Part shown: piece after piece, positions 55,419-64,000 of the stretch
Numbering within the stretch: the stretch's first letter is position 1
How the letters are laid out: each line of letters begins with the position of its first letter
Assembly: GCF_026210795.1 (NCBI RefSeq)
Contig: NC_089431.1
Location: 1,984,001-2,048,000, forward strand
DNA: 64,000 bases
From: Rhizophagus irregularis
Taxonomy: Eukaryota; Glomeromycota; Glomeromycetes; Glomerales; Glomeraceae
Direction of reading: 5' to 3'
Notes under the pieces: model-generated
Databases searched by the model: none
What the model was told of the DNA's origin: nothing
What the model saw: the letters and a program-made list of their open reading frames with translations, nothing else
Program-made: the position numbers and the translations under genes

Positions 55419-56320
55419 ATGGGAGTAAGTAGTAAAAGCTTAAAATTATTTTATACTTTTCGACAGATTTATCAAATCACTGAAATTTTTTAACTATTTT
55501 TTTATAAAAGATTAAATACGTGTTATTAGTAAGTCGACAAGGGAAAGTACGTCTTGCAAAGTGGTTTAATACTCTCTCACCAAAAGAAAAGCAAAAAATC
55601 ATTAAAGAAGTTACACAAATGGTACTTTCAAGACGTACAAAAATGTGTAATTTTTTAGAATATAAAGGTTAGGTGCTTTAATTTTAATTTATTTATTAAC
55701 TTTGTATCAAATTTGTTATTAAAATTTATTCGATTGGACAAATAACATGAATTCTGTTCGTAGATGAAAAAATTGTATATCGAAGGTATTATCGAATAAT
55801 AATTCAGTACTAATTCCGCTTATAAATAGGTATTTTAGTATTTAATTTAATCCAATTTTCTTTTTCAATTAATTTAGATATGCAAGTTTATTTTTCGTTA
55901 CGGGTATTTCGGCCACCGATAATGAACTTATAACACTTGAGATTATTCATCGTTATGTTGAAATCCTAGATCGATATTTTGGAAATGTATGCTTTCAGAA
56001 ATAAATTATTTATATCTTTGACCTTTTTGATCTAATAAACTTCTTTAATTCTTATTATGTTAGGTTTGTGAACTTGATTTGATTTTTAATTTCCAAAAGG
56101 TAAATAATTTATTGTTTATTTCGTTTCGATTCTTGTTATTCTTGTTTTTTAAACAAAATTTTTATTAAATTGTTATGAAAAGGCATATTTTGTTTTGGAT
56201 GAATTGATTATTGCAGGAGAAATGCAAGAATCCAGCAAAAAATCTGTATTAAAAGTTGTCAGTCAACAAGATCAGCTTGAAGAGGGAGAGAATAGTGAAA
56301 AGGGATGGCCAGAAAAGTAA
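55419..56320 (+). CDS. APS1: AP-1 adaptor complex sigma subunit
   Basis: Six exons: 55419-55424, 55511-55667, 55764-55785, 55878-55986, 56064-56099, 56183-56320; 155 residues, the usual size. The longin fold begins [90 protein letters not shown] follow, closer to AP-1 sigma than to AP-2 (whose start is MIRFILIQNRAGK). It helps recognise dileucine signals on trans-Golgi/endosome clathrin vesicles. The first coding exon holds only six bases (ATGGGA) before a consensus GTAAGT donor. Without it the start codon would be missing. Confidence 0.93.
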
Positions 56321-56843
56321 TTTAATAATTTCTCGTTAAAGAAACAAACTTAATGCATACTAGTTAATATTTATTATTATTAGATGATTGATTTATTTTA
56401 ACTGGGCTACTAATAGCTTTAGATATATATATTTTTTAATTAATTTTTTTTTTGTAATTTATTTTCCTTCTATTAAAGAAAAATATTATCACATTATCAC
56501 TTTTGCTATGTTTATCGTTATATGAAGGGAAGATTCTCACATACGTTTCACACGCATTTTACCAGTTTCGTCATAACAGAGATACCAAAAATGGATTAAG
56601 TATTAGAGGTACTATTGCCCTACAAATTGATTTTCTAACACGCGTTGATGCTTATCACAAGAGTCACGCGAACATTTACTAATAGTGATCTTTTTCCTTT
56701 AATCTATCCATAAGCCACAAAAACAAAAAGCCCCAAACAAAATAAAAAAAAAATGAAAATTTCCGTTTGTAATATATACGCAGCCTCATAAATTCTGTTC
56801 TCTCACCTCTTTGCGTTTTCAACTTTATTAATAATATTAATAA

Positions 56844-56897
56844 ATGTCGGAATTTGAAAATTCCGACCTTAAATATGCTTTATTTTACGAGTGGTAA
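56844..56897 (+). promoter_or_regulatory. Palindrome and overlapping upstream ORF ahead of the copper transporter
   Basis: A 22-bp near-palindrome, GTCGGAATTT..AAATTCCGAC at 56846-56867, lies just upstream of the copper transporter start. An upstream ATG at 56844 opens an 18-codon frame that ends at 56897, overlapping the main start (56875) in another frame. If the transcript includes it, translation of the transporter would be reduced; the palindrome could also be a DNA-binding site. Neither role is proven. Confidence 0.4.
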
Positions 56898-57543
56898 AAT
56901 ATTTCATTAGTTACTCTGACAAAAATTTTAATTCGATATATTGAATTTCTTTTACTCGAAATGAACAGATTTGTCGAAAGTTGTAATTTTATTTTCAGGG
57001 TTCCAAGTTACCTCATTTCATACTTTTGTATTAGCAACTTTATTCGTTATCTCATTATGTTGGTGTGAGAGACTTTTTACTTATTATTATGAGAATGCAG
57101 GATATGAAAAAGGTCAGAAAAGATTTAAAAGGGTTGTAATAAGGACATTTACTTATGCAGGGTTAACAATTTTGAGATTTTTTTATATGCTATTAATAAT
57201 GTCGATGAATTCACAAATATTTATTGTGGTGGTAACTGGATTGACAACCGGACAATTGATCGTAGAATACGTATGTTCCATTTCGTAAGTAATCGAATGA
57301 ATCTTTTTTTTTTTAAAAAAAAAACTTACGTTATATTGTTTTGTTAGTGTTTATTCGACGCATCAACTTGTTCCAATTTCGCAAGATGATGATCTCCCAA
57401 CTTTAGCCAACAAACTCGATGATGAACTTGAGCTCCAACCTCAAAGCTTAATAATCGAAAATGTAAACAGCGATGATGAATATGATTATCAAATACACAA
57501 CGATATCGTAAAATACGAGCAGCAAAGTCTCGTTAATAAATGA
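56875..57543 (+). CDS. Ctr-family copper transporter
   Basis: Exons 56875-56893, 56969-57284 and 57348-57543 give 176 residues. Three transmembrane helices are visible: VTSFHTFVLATLFVISLCW, then one around TILRFFYMLLIMSMNS, then IFIVVVTGLTTGQLIVEY. The second carries the MxxxM copper-relay motif (MLLIM) and the third the GxxxG packing motif (GLTTG), which together identify the Ctr family. The short N-terminus, starting MLYFTSDLSK, lacks Met-rich clusters, as in vacuolar/Ctr2-like or short-form transporters. The acidic C-tail lacks a Cys-rich end. The first exon (MLYFTS plus one base) was chosen because only this ATG frame joins in phase to the acceptor at 56968; the upstream ATG at 56844 does not. 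Confidence 0.82.
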
Positions 57544-58226
57544 AACATATTCGATATTCAACAGATCTCGTAAAAAAGTACTAAACAATATTTGTGTTTA
57601 CTTAAATAAATTAGTTTACTGCCGAGTATATGATATTTAATGGCGCAGTTTTGTGTTTGAAAATTCTTATTAAGCGTAACAATAGTGTATCAATATTTGA
57701 TGCACTAAACTGAATTTAGCATGTTGTCGTTCGAACAAATTAGGTGGCTTTCAGCCAACGCAAGCATATCTTTGTTCCAAAACCATTGTTTGAAATGCCA
57801 ATCAAAAGTATTATGGAGAAACATTTAAATTGTAGTACATACTCAGATTGTACTCTACTCAATGAATAAGAACCTCATGATGATTGTCTCACAACTAAAT
57901 AACGTAATTTTATTTGTGACAGTAAATTACTAAACTTGGCAAAAAGTTTTTCACAATTATCCAATTGTTGGGGTAATTTGATTTGTAAGCCAATATAATA
58001 AAATAATACTACAAATGATGGGAAAAAGCTTATGCAGAACAATTTTAAGCTAAGCCATTGCAAAGAGGGTTCATCCCTGTTTTTCAACAAATTTTTCAGG
58101 TATATAGAGACATCATTTTTCCCCTCCATAAAAAAAAAAAAAAATATATTCGAAAACTAGTTTCTTTGGTCGATAAAATTTTTTGCTCCATTACACCACC
58201 ACTTCATAAAGTTCTTTACGTTTATA
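57544..58226. other. Intergenic region upstream of the RRM gene
   Basis: Contains the copper transporter 3' UTR and the RRM gene promoter. An 84-residue minus frame at 57875-58129 has no recognised domain and is probably chance. No other feature supported. Confidence 0.4.
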
Positions 58227-59167
58227 ATGTCCGTCAAATTATTTGTTGGTGGTCTGTCTTGGGGTACTGATGACCGTACTCTTAGGTCCAAGTTTGAAGA
58301 ATATGGCACCGTTGAAGACGCCGTGGTTATTCGTGATCGCGACACTGGTAAGATGAAAATCTTGTGATAATAGCTAGATAGTTTTTTCCAATTTTTTTGT
58401 TGTTTTTGAGCGAACAGAAGAGTACAGAGTTGAGCTCCTTGTCAATTTCGCGAGACTCCCAAAGCATTTTTTTTGTTTTGGAATAATCTCGATAGCGAAT
58501 TAAAGGATGCTAACCTTTTTTGTCTTCCTTTCCCCCTCACCTCACGTGTCTTGTGTTGTTGCCTCACAAACAGGATGATACTTTGTTTGTGTTTTTGTGT
58601 GTGTGTGTAAAAATAATCAATATATTGTGTTCCACCAACCCTTTTATTATCCACCCCGTTATCTATAATTATGTTCGTTTTGTTCTGGTTACCTTTCGTA
58701 AATTCCTGCAATTTAAAAGGTCGTAGTCGTGGTTTCGGTTTTGTTACCTTCGCAAGGTAGATTTATTTTATTTTTCTGCACGTTGATTAAGCATGAAAAT
58801 TCTGCGATTCTAAGGGTTTTTCTTTTTTTTTTTAGTAATGAGGAAGCTGAAATTGCTATCCAAAACTTGAATGACGCAGAATTTGATGGCCGTAATATCA
58901 AAGGTATACATAAATTCTTATTAATCAATCCCCACAATAATCTCTTCACAAGTATTTATAATTTTATAATCTTGGTTTTCGAAAATAGTTGACCGTGCTG
59001 CTGAACGCTCTTCACCTGCTCCACGCTCAGGCGGTGGTGGTTACGGAGGCGGTGGTGGTTACGGAGGCGGCGGCGGCTATGGAGGCGGCGGTCGTGGTGG
59101 TGGTCGTGGTCGTCGTGGTGGCGGCGGCGGCGGCTATGGTGGTGGTGGTTACAATAACCGTTACTAA
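58227..59167 (+). CDS. Glycine-rich RNA-binding protein (single RRM)
   Basis: Exons 58227-58347, 58720-58756, 58836-58903 and 58989-59167 give 134 residues. One RRM occupies residues 3-80: RNP2 in KLFVGGLSW and RNP1 in RGFGFVTF. The tail is almost pure GGGGYGG and RGG sequence ending YNNRY. This is the architecture of small glycine-rich proteins (plant GRP7/8, animal CIRBP/RBM3): RNA chaperones linked to cold and stress, nuclear and cytoplasmic. The first intron is 372 bp, several times longer than its neighbours and rich in T tracts. In GRP-type genes elsewhere the first intron is used for alternative splicing and self-regulation; that is only an analogy here. Confidence 0.92.
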
Positions 59168-59809
59168 AATAAATGAGATTTTATTGCAATCTCGCTCTTA
59201 TAATGATTGCCATCTTTATTTTCTTTTTTACCTTTATTAATATTTTATCCCCCCTCTCATTGCTATTATTTTGTTATTCAAAAAAAAAGGTTCGAGTGTC
59301 CGTCTTAGAAATTTTCCTAGTTCTGAATTATATATTGTTTTGATCTTTTATTCCTAAAGAAATTTTAACGCGATCGAATTCATTTGTTTTATAATCTGTA
59401 TTCACTCTGTGTGTTCTGCTCTTTTTTTTGTGTTTTATTCCATTATATATAATTTTTTTTTCTTTTTCCTTCTCTTTTATGTTCCTTTTGATAAGGACAA
59501 AAAAAAAAGTTAATGACAGATATTTGATTCGTTTTGCTACTACTTTTAGTCTAGGTTCGCACTTTTTGGTTTTTTTGTTAGAAAAAAGAACCGAAAACTT
59601 GTATATTTTTAGTGCTTTGTACTTTTGTGTTAGTTTCTTTACAACTTGTACATATTTTAGACGTGACGTTCATGATTTTAAAAAAAAAAAAAAATCTTTT
59701 GAATAAAATATATAAATATCTTTTTCATTTGAATTTTACATTTTATGAGAATTGAATAACACTACTATGTTGGTAATGTGTTTTTTGCCTATCACACGCT
59801 ATATAATTT
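59168..59809. other. 3' intergenic region between convergent RRM and ABITRAM-like genes
   Basis: T-rich sequence holding the 3' UTRs of two convergent genes. An open frame at 59428-59706 is T-rich, hydrophobic low-complexity and not credible as a gene. Confidence 0.45.
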
Positions 59810-60561
59810 TCATAAATTTCTAATTTCTTTGTACTTTCCTTCGTTTATACAAAGATTTAATGCTTTTCTTGGATCATCCTGTTTAGGCTTTATGATTGCA
59901 ATATAACCGTCTGTAAATGGCTATAATACGAATGAATTAAATATTGATCAATCAAAAAAGCAAAATTTAAAGTAACTTCTAATACCTTTTTCTGTAACAT
60001 ATCAACGTCAAGTTTTATATTAAAATCGATCACCCAACCAACAACACCTGCTTTAATACTATAATTTTTTCCTTCTTCCGTTGTGATAACACAAATTTCG
60101 CTTTTTGCCGAAAGTGGGATTTGTCTTTTTTTACTAATTGATTGAGATACTTTTTCATCAAATTTTATTGATTTCACTTTTTGGGATTGTAATAATAAAG
60201 GATGTGTCGGCGCTAAACCAATAACACACAGCCTATTTATTTATCAAGAAACGAATTAATGTGACGTGCATTTTTTTTTCTTTGTTTTTAAAAAAAAAGT
60301 TAATACTTATTGGGAGCTTGATAAATATAAAAATCTTCGGTAGTGTTTTCACCTAATAAATTTATTTGAGTATTTATTGTTAGTATGGTTGAAACTTTTA
60401 TTCTTTAATCGAATATTATTTATTTATTTACTTGAATCAATAAGAAAGTTCTTTGTATAATATTGTTCCAAATACGCTAAAGAATTCTTCTCATATTTTT
60501 CGCTGATTTTTTTGTATAGACTTAAATCATATTTAGGGCTAATTAAAGATTCCGAATTCAT
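59810..60561 (-). CDS. ABITRAM: ABITRAM (FAM206A/Simiate)-like protein
   Basis: Four minus-strand exons: 60561-60432, 60352-60307, 60232-59986, 59920-59810; 177 residues against about 181 in human ABITRAM. Family landmarks in order: an N-terminal YLEQYYTKNF (human YFTRWY), LCVIGLAPTHPLL with KSIKF (human ICVITLAESHPVL, KSISY), a hybrid/lipoyl-like middle with EICVITTEEGKNYSIKAGVVGWVIDFN, and the C-terminal GYIAIIKPK (human GYIAVVLPK). The fold resembles the glycine cleavage H / biotinyl-domain superfamily, but no lipoylation Lys motif is evident. The animal protein is linked to actin regulation and nuclear speckles; its role in fungi is unknown. Divergent from the ZRSR gene, 170 bp away. Confidence 0.78.
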
Positions 60562-60731
60562 TTTTTTTTTAAAAAAAAAAAACTTCGAGTTACGAGAATC
60601 CACAATATAAATGAATTGATGATGTATATGTATGTACTACGATCTGTGTAACCTCCATCAGCCATAGATATATACCACTTATATACCTCCAAAAGAAGGA
60701 ACTGGTAGTTTAGAGATCAACAAGAGAAGCT

Positions 60732-63282
60732 ATGGAAATCGATAAGAACTGTACCAATACTGCATCAGTTGAAACTTCTGATCAGTATATTAATGTAAAT
60801 AATAAAACCGATCAGAAAGAGAACAATGCGGCAATTCGTTTACCCCGTAAAGAGTTTAGAAAGCTCATGAAAAAGCAACGCAAAAAAAACGCTCGAATTG
60901 AAGCAGCTAAGGCTAAACAACAAGGACAAGAGGAGGAAGAAGAAACTCCTGAAGAAGTTATGGAAACAATAAAAGCTGAAGAAAAAAAGAGGTTCGACAT
61001 ATTAAATACAATTAATATAATAATTTTTTTATTTTATTATAAAATTCTTAAAACAAAAAAAGAAATGCAGAGAGGATATTATGGGAAGTTCGAGAACGAC
61101 AAATCAATCAAGCTAATGCAGAAAAAAAGAAAAAACAAGAGGAAAATGAGAGGATGAAAAAAATAATACAGGTAATTACTTTTTAAATACTAATTTTTAT
61201 TATAATTCTAATGATATCTTTAATTATAGGAAAATTGGGAAAAAACGATTAAAAATATAAAAATACCGAAATCCATCAATGAAGTAACAATTAACAATAA
61301 AAATCTTACAAATCAACAAACTGAATTGGTATTTAATTGATTTAGCTTTTAAACCCCGTTTAAAATCGAGAAATATTGAATTTCCCTAAACGTATATATT
61401 TTTGAAGGGTACATCAGCTATATCTCCATCCGTAACTTCTGTCCAAGAAGATTCAAGCGAAAAAACTGATTATGGAACCGAGAAAGTATCGTATCCTATA
61501 TTTAATATTAAATAACTGTCTTGATTATTTTCAGATTTTGTCTTATATGATTCATAATACAATTTCATAACAAATTATTCTTAATTTTGGGAAATATTTA
61601 TTTACAATAACATTAGGACCAAGTTAATTGTCCATTCTATCTCAAAACTGGTGCTTGTCGATATGGCGATTCATGTGGTCGACATCACCAGTATCCTGAA
61701 AAAAGCGTTACTATTTTAGTTAAAAATATGTACGAAGGAATGCCAGTACAATTAGCAGATGAGGATAATGACGATAATTTGGAGGTATGTTACTCCAAAC
61801 ATCTTAATGCATGTCGCGATATTATCGTCGGAAAACTTTTTGGAATTAAACGTAGTAGTGATTTTTTTTATTAATACAAGGAAGATGAATTTGGTTATCA
61901 ATTATTTGAAGGACTTTATCATTGTTCTTCACTGTATCTTTTCTTTTTACATGATATAATCTCTTCTAAGTCTAAATGAATCCTTGACAAATTAATTACG
62001 ATTATTACATATTTGAAAACAACTCTATATTACATTTCGGACGATTCTTTTTTTTTTAGTATGACGAAGTTGAAGCTGAGAGACATTATTTCGAATTTTT
62101 CGAAGACGTTCATACGGAATTTCGACAATATGGGACTATTGTGCAATTCAAGGTAATGATTCGATAAGTCTCTTTCATATTGGCCGAATATTAATTTTAT
62201 CATATAAAATTCAGGTTTGTAACAATTTTCAATTACATCTACGTGGAAATGTATATGTACAATATTCAAATGAAGATGAGGCAAAACGGGCGATCGAAAA
62301 TATCAGAGGAAGATGGTATGCTGGAAAACAGTTATTATGTGAATATTGTCCAGTAACCAAATGGAAACCTGCGATATGCGGTAATTACATATATATTATT
62401 AATCATTCTAGTTTGTAATATTTAAATTAATATGTATTTTCGTATTATATTCATCAATATTTTGGGTTTTGAATATCAGGATACTATCAAAGAAACCAAT
62501 GTCCAAAAGGAATTCAATGTAATTTTTTACATGTATATAAAAATCCCGGAGGATTATATTCAGATGCAGATAGAGACTTCGAAGATAAACGTTCAGGTTC
62601 TTAATTTTTGTGAATCTCAAATTATAAAATACGTTTTATATTAATTTTATGGTTTTTATTGACAGATTTTATTATGGCTATCGAGAATTCTTCTAATATT
62701 ACTGTTTCTACAGCTGTAAATAAATCGTTTCCAGAGTCAACTGTTAATTCTACCGAGTCCTCAAAAAGATCTCGATCGTCCAGCTCAGATAGGAGCGATT
62801 CACATCACTCTATAGTGAAACGTAATAGTAAAAATTCTCGGCGGAAAAATCGATCGAAATCACGATCGAGATCTCATTCTCGTTCTCCACCTCTGCGATC
62901 CAACGACAAATATCGTTATCGTCATAATTACAAGCGTGACAATCGTTATCATAATGAACGTGATGAACACCACCACCACCATCACCACCACCATCGAAGT
63001 CGACATCATAAAAAGAGTGATCGTGATTTAGACGAATCGCGTTCTCACTGGAACCGTCATCGTGGTCATTGGGATAGAAAGCCTGATTATTATGACATGA
63101 ATGTTGATAAAAAAAACAAGAAAGACAGAAATGAAAATGATCGAAAAATACAACGGCGTGATTCAAAACGAGATAATAGAAAAAATTCTAGAACTAATAA
63201 GAATGAGAATCAATCATCTGATGACTCTATTGTCTCTTCTACTTACAATATTAGAGAAAATGGTAAGATTTCTGATGAATAA
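60732..63282 (+). CDS. ZRSR2: ZRSR2-like U2AF small-subunit-related splicing factor
   Basis: Nine exons: 60732-60991, 61075-61171, 61230-61328, 61408-61485, 61617-61784, 62060-62152, 62215-62380, 62480-62596, 62666-63282; 564 residues. A Lys/Glu-rich coiled N-terminus is followed by a CCCH zinc finger ([20 protein letters not shown]), a U2AF-homology RRM ([48 protein letters not shown]) and a second CCCH finger ([19 protein letters not shown]). A long Arg/Ser- and His-rich tail includes [13 protein letters not shown] and a nine-His run. The long N-terminus and motif wording match ZRSR1/2 (Urp), which recognises the 3' splice site of U12-type introns and also aids U2 splicing, rather than U2AF35. 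Exon 2 was placed at 61075 because only that acceptor keeps the frame. Confidence 0.92.
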
Positions 63283-64000
63283 TATATATAGTAAATACTG
63301 TCAATGTACTGTATAATATGGAATCACCGAACTTATTCGTTTTGACAATAAAATGTTAAATGTAGTTCATTAAAAATTTGTTACTTGAAAGCGAGTTTAA
63401 TTATTTTTGTATTAAAAAACAAAAGTATATATTCTTTATATTCTTAGTGTCTTTATTGATTAAATATAATATATACAGTATCTACAATATATAATTTCAA
63501 AACAACATTTAAAGAAAGCAATATGAAGAAAGCGTATGTTATTTAGCGAGCCACAATTTTTTTGAAGAAGTTGAGGTTACACAATTCAGATTTACACTTT
63601 ATAAGCCAAAGCATTATTGTCAGGACCATTTTTTTCTTGGATATAAAGAGTATTATTGTATGCATATTGTATTCATCCCACATATGAGACTACAAAAACC
63701 TGAAGAAATATCAGTATCTGATGGATGCTTGTCCAGGTGACCTTGAAAGAATCCAGATCATCCACGAATTTCGAACAGATTTATAATTATAAAGAGTTTC
63801 AGAAAACAGATGTTTGGTACATGCACATATATTATACTTGAATTTATGAGCGCCATCTTAAAATTTGAATGGAGAGATACAATGAAGAAAAAAAGAAATA
63901 TAATGTACCAATAGCTTTTATGATTTTAAAGTTATATATTATTAACCAACAAATCATTCTTTTCTTTTGCCACTATGTCGAAATTTACCAAATTCTTTCA
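63283..64000. other. Window end, no confident gene
   Basis: Holds the ZRSR2-like 3' UTR. On the minus strand a frame open for about 50 codons reaches a stop near 63544, and another reading nearby is broken by stops. It could be the last exon of a gene starting beyond the window, but no domain is visible. Confidence 0.3.

Noticed and set aside
56844-56897. Upstream ATG as the start of the copper transporter
   Set aside because: Its frame cannot join the downstream exon in phase and stops at once if unspliced.
57875-58129. 84-residue minus frame between copper transporter and RRM genes
   Set aside because: No domain, no splice context and it lies in the expected promoter/UTR zone.
61480-61616. 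U12-like donor GTATCCTAT in a ZRSR2-like intron
   Set aside because: Using it breaks the reading frame with the clear acceptor at 61616, and the only branch-like TTCTTAAT is too far from that acceptor.

Overview
The window looks like nuclear DNA of an early-diverging fungus, most likely a Glomeromycotina-type arbuscular mycorrhizal fungus such as Rhizophagus; the genus is inferred, not shown. The evidence is very AT-rich DNA, many short GT-AG introns (mostly 55-110 bp), a gene set that mixes core fungal genes with genes lost from yeasts (AP-4 mu, ZRSR-type splicing factor, ABITRAM-like protein, PHD-bearing TAF3), and gene-poor islands packed with small non-autonomous transposons. No prokaryotic, viral or CRISPR feature was seen.

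Layout. 1-5 kb: a Reeler-domain membrane protein (-) and a ferric reductase/NADPH-oxidase-like flavocytochrome (+). 5-18.7 kb: a gene-free repeat island holding TIR elements, foldback (hairpin) elements, two tRNA-headed SINE-like elements and nested insertions with clear target-site duplications. 19.1-28 kb: a PAK/Ste20 kinase, a farnesylatable DnaJ (Ydj1 type) and TAF3, all +. 28-35.1 kb: a second gene-poor, repeat-bearing stretch. 35.1-63.3 kb: a dense block with many divergent and convergent pairs: UPF0658-type membrane protein (+), CCHC zinc-knuckle protein (-), mitochondrial citrate carrier (+), Sed5 syntaxin (-), Elf1 (+), PP2C phosphatase (+), DDX42-type helicase (-), histone H3 (-), a 92-residue membrane protein (+), VDAC porin (+), AP-4 mu (-), AP-1 sigma (+), Ctr copper transporter (+), glycine-rich RRM protein (+), ABITRAM-like protein (-), ZRSR2-like splicing factor (+). 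The last 700 bp carry no gene I can call.

Functional threads are housekeeping: membrane traffic (Sed5, AP-4 mu, AP-1 sigma, the Golgi-type protein), RNA processing (DDX42, ZRSR2-like, RRM protein, zinc-knuckle protein), transcription and chromatin (TAF3, Elf1, H3), mitochondria (citrate carrier, VDAC, PP2C) and metal/redox handling (Ctr, reductase). I saw no dedicated gene cluster or new molecular system. The most notable observations are the nested transposon history of the 11-17 kb region, a 202-bp divergent promoter shared by two adaptor-complex subunits, and several microexons (6-23 bp). Exon boundaries were worked out by hand from GT-AG sites, reading frame and family resemblance; each multi-exon CDS given here stays in frame.
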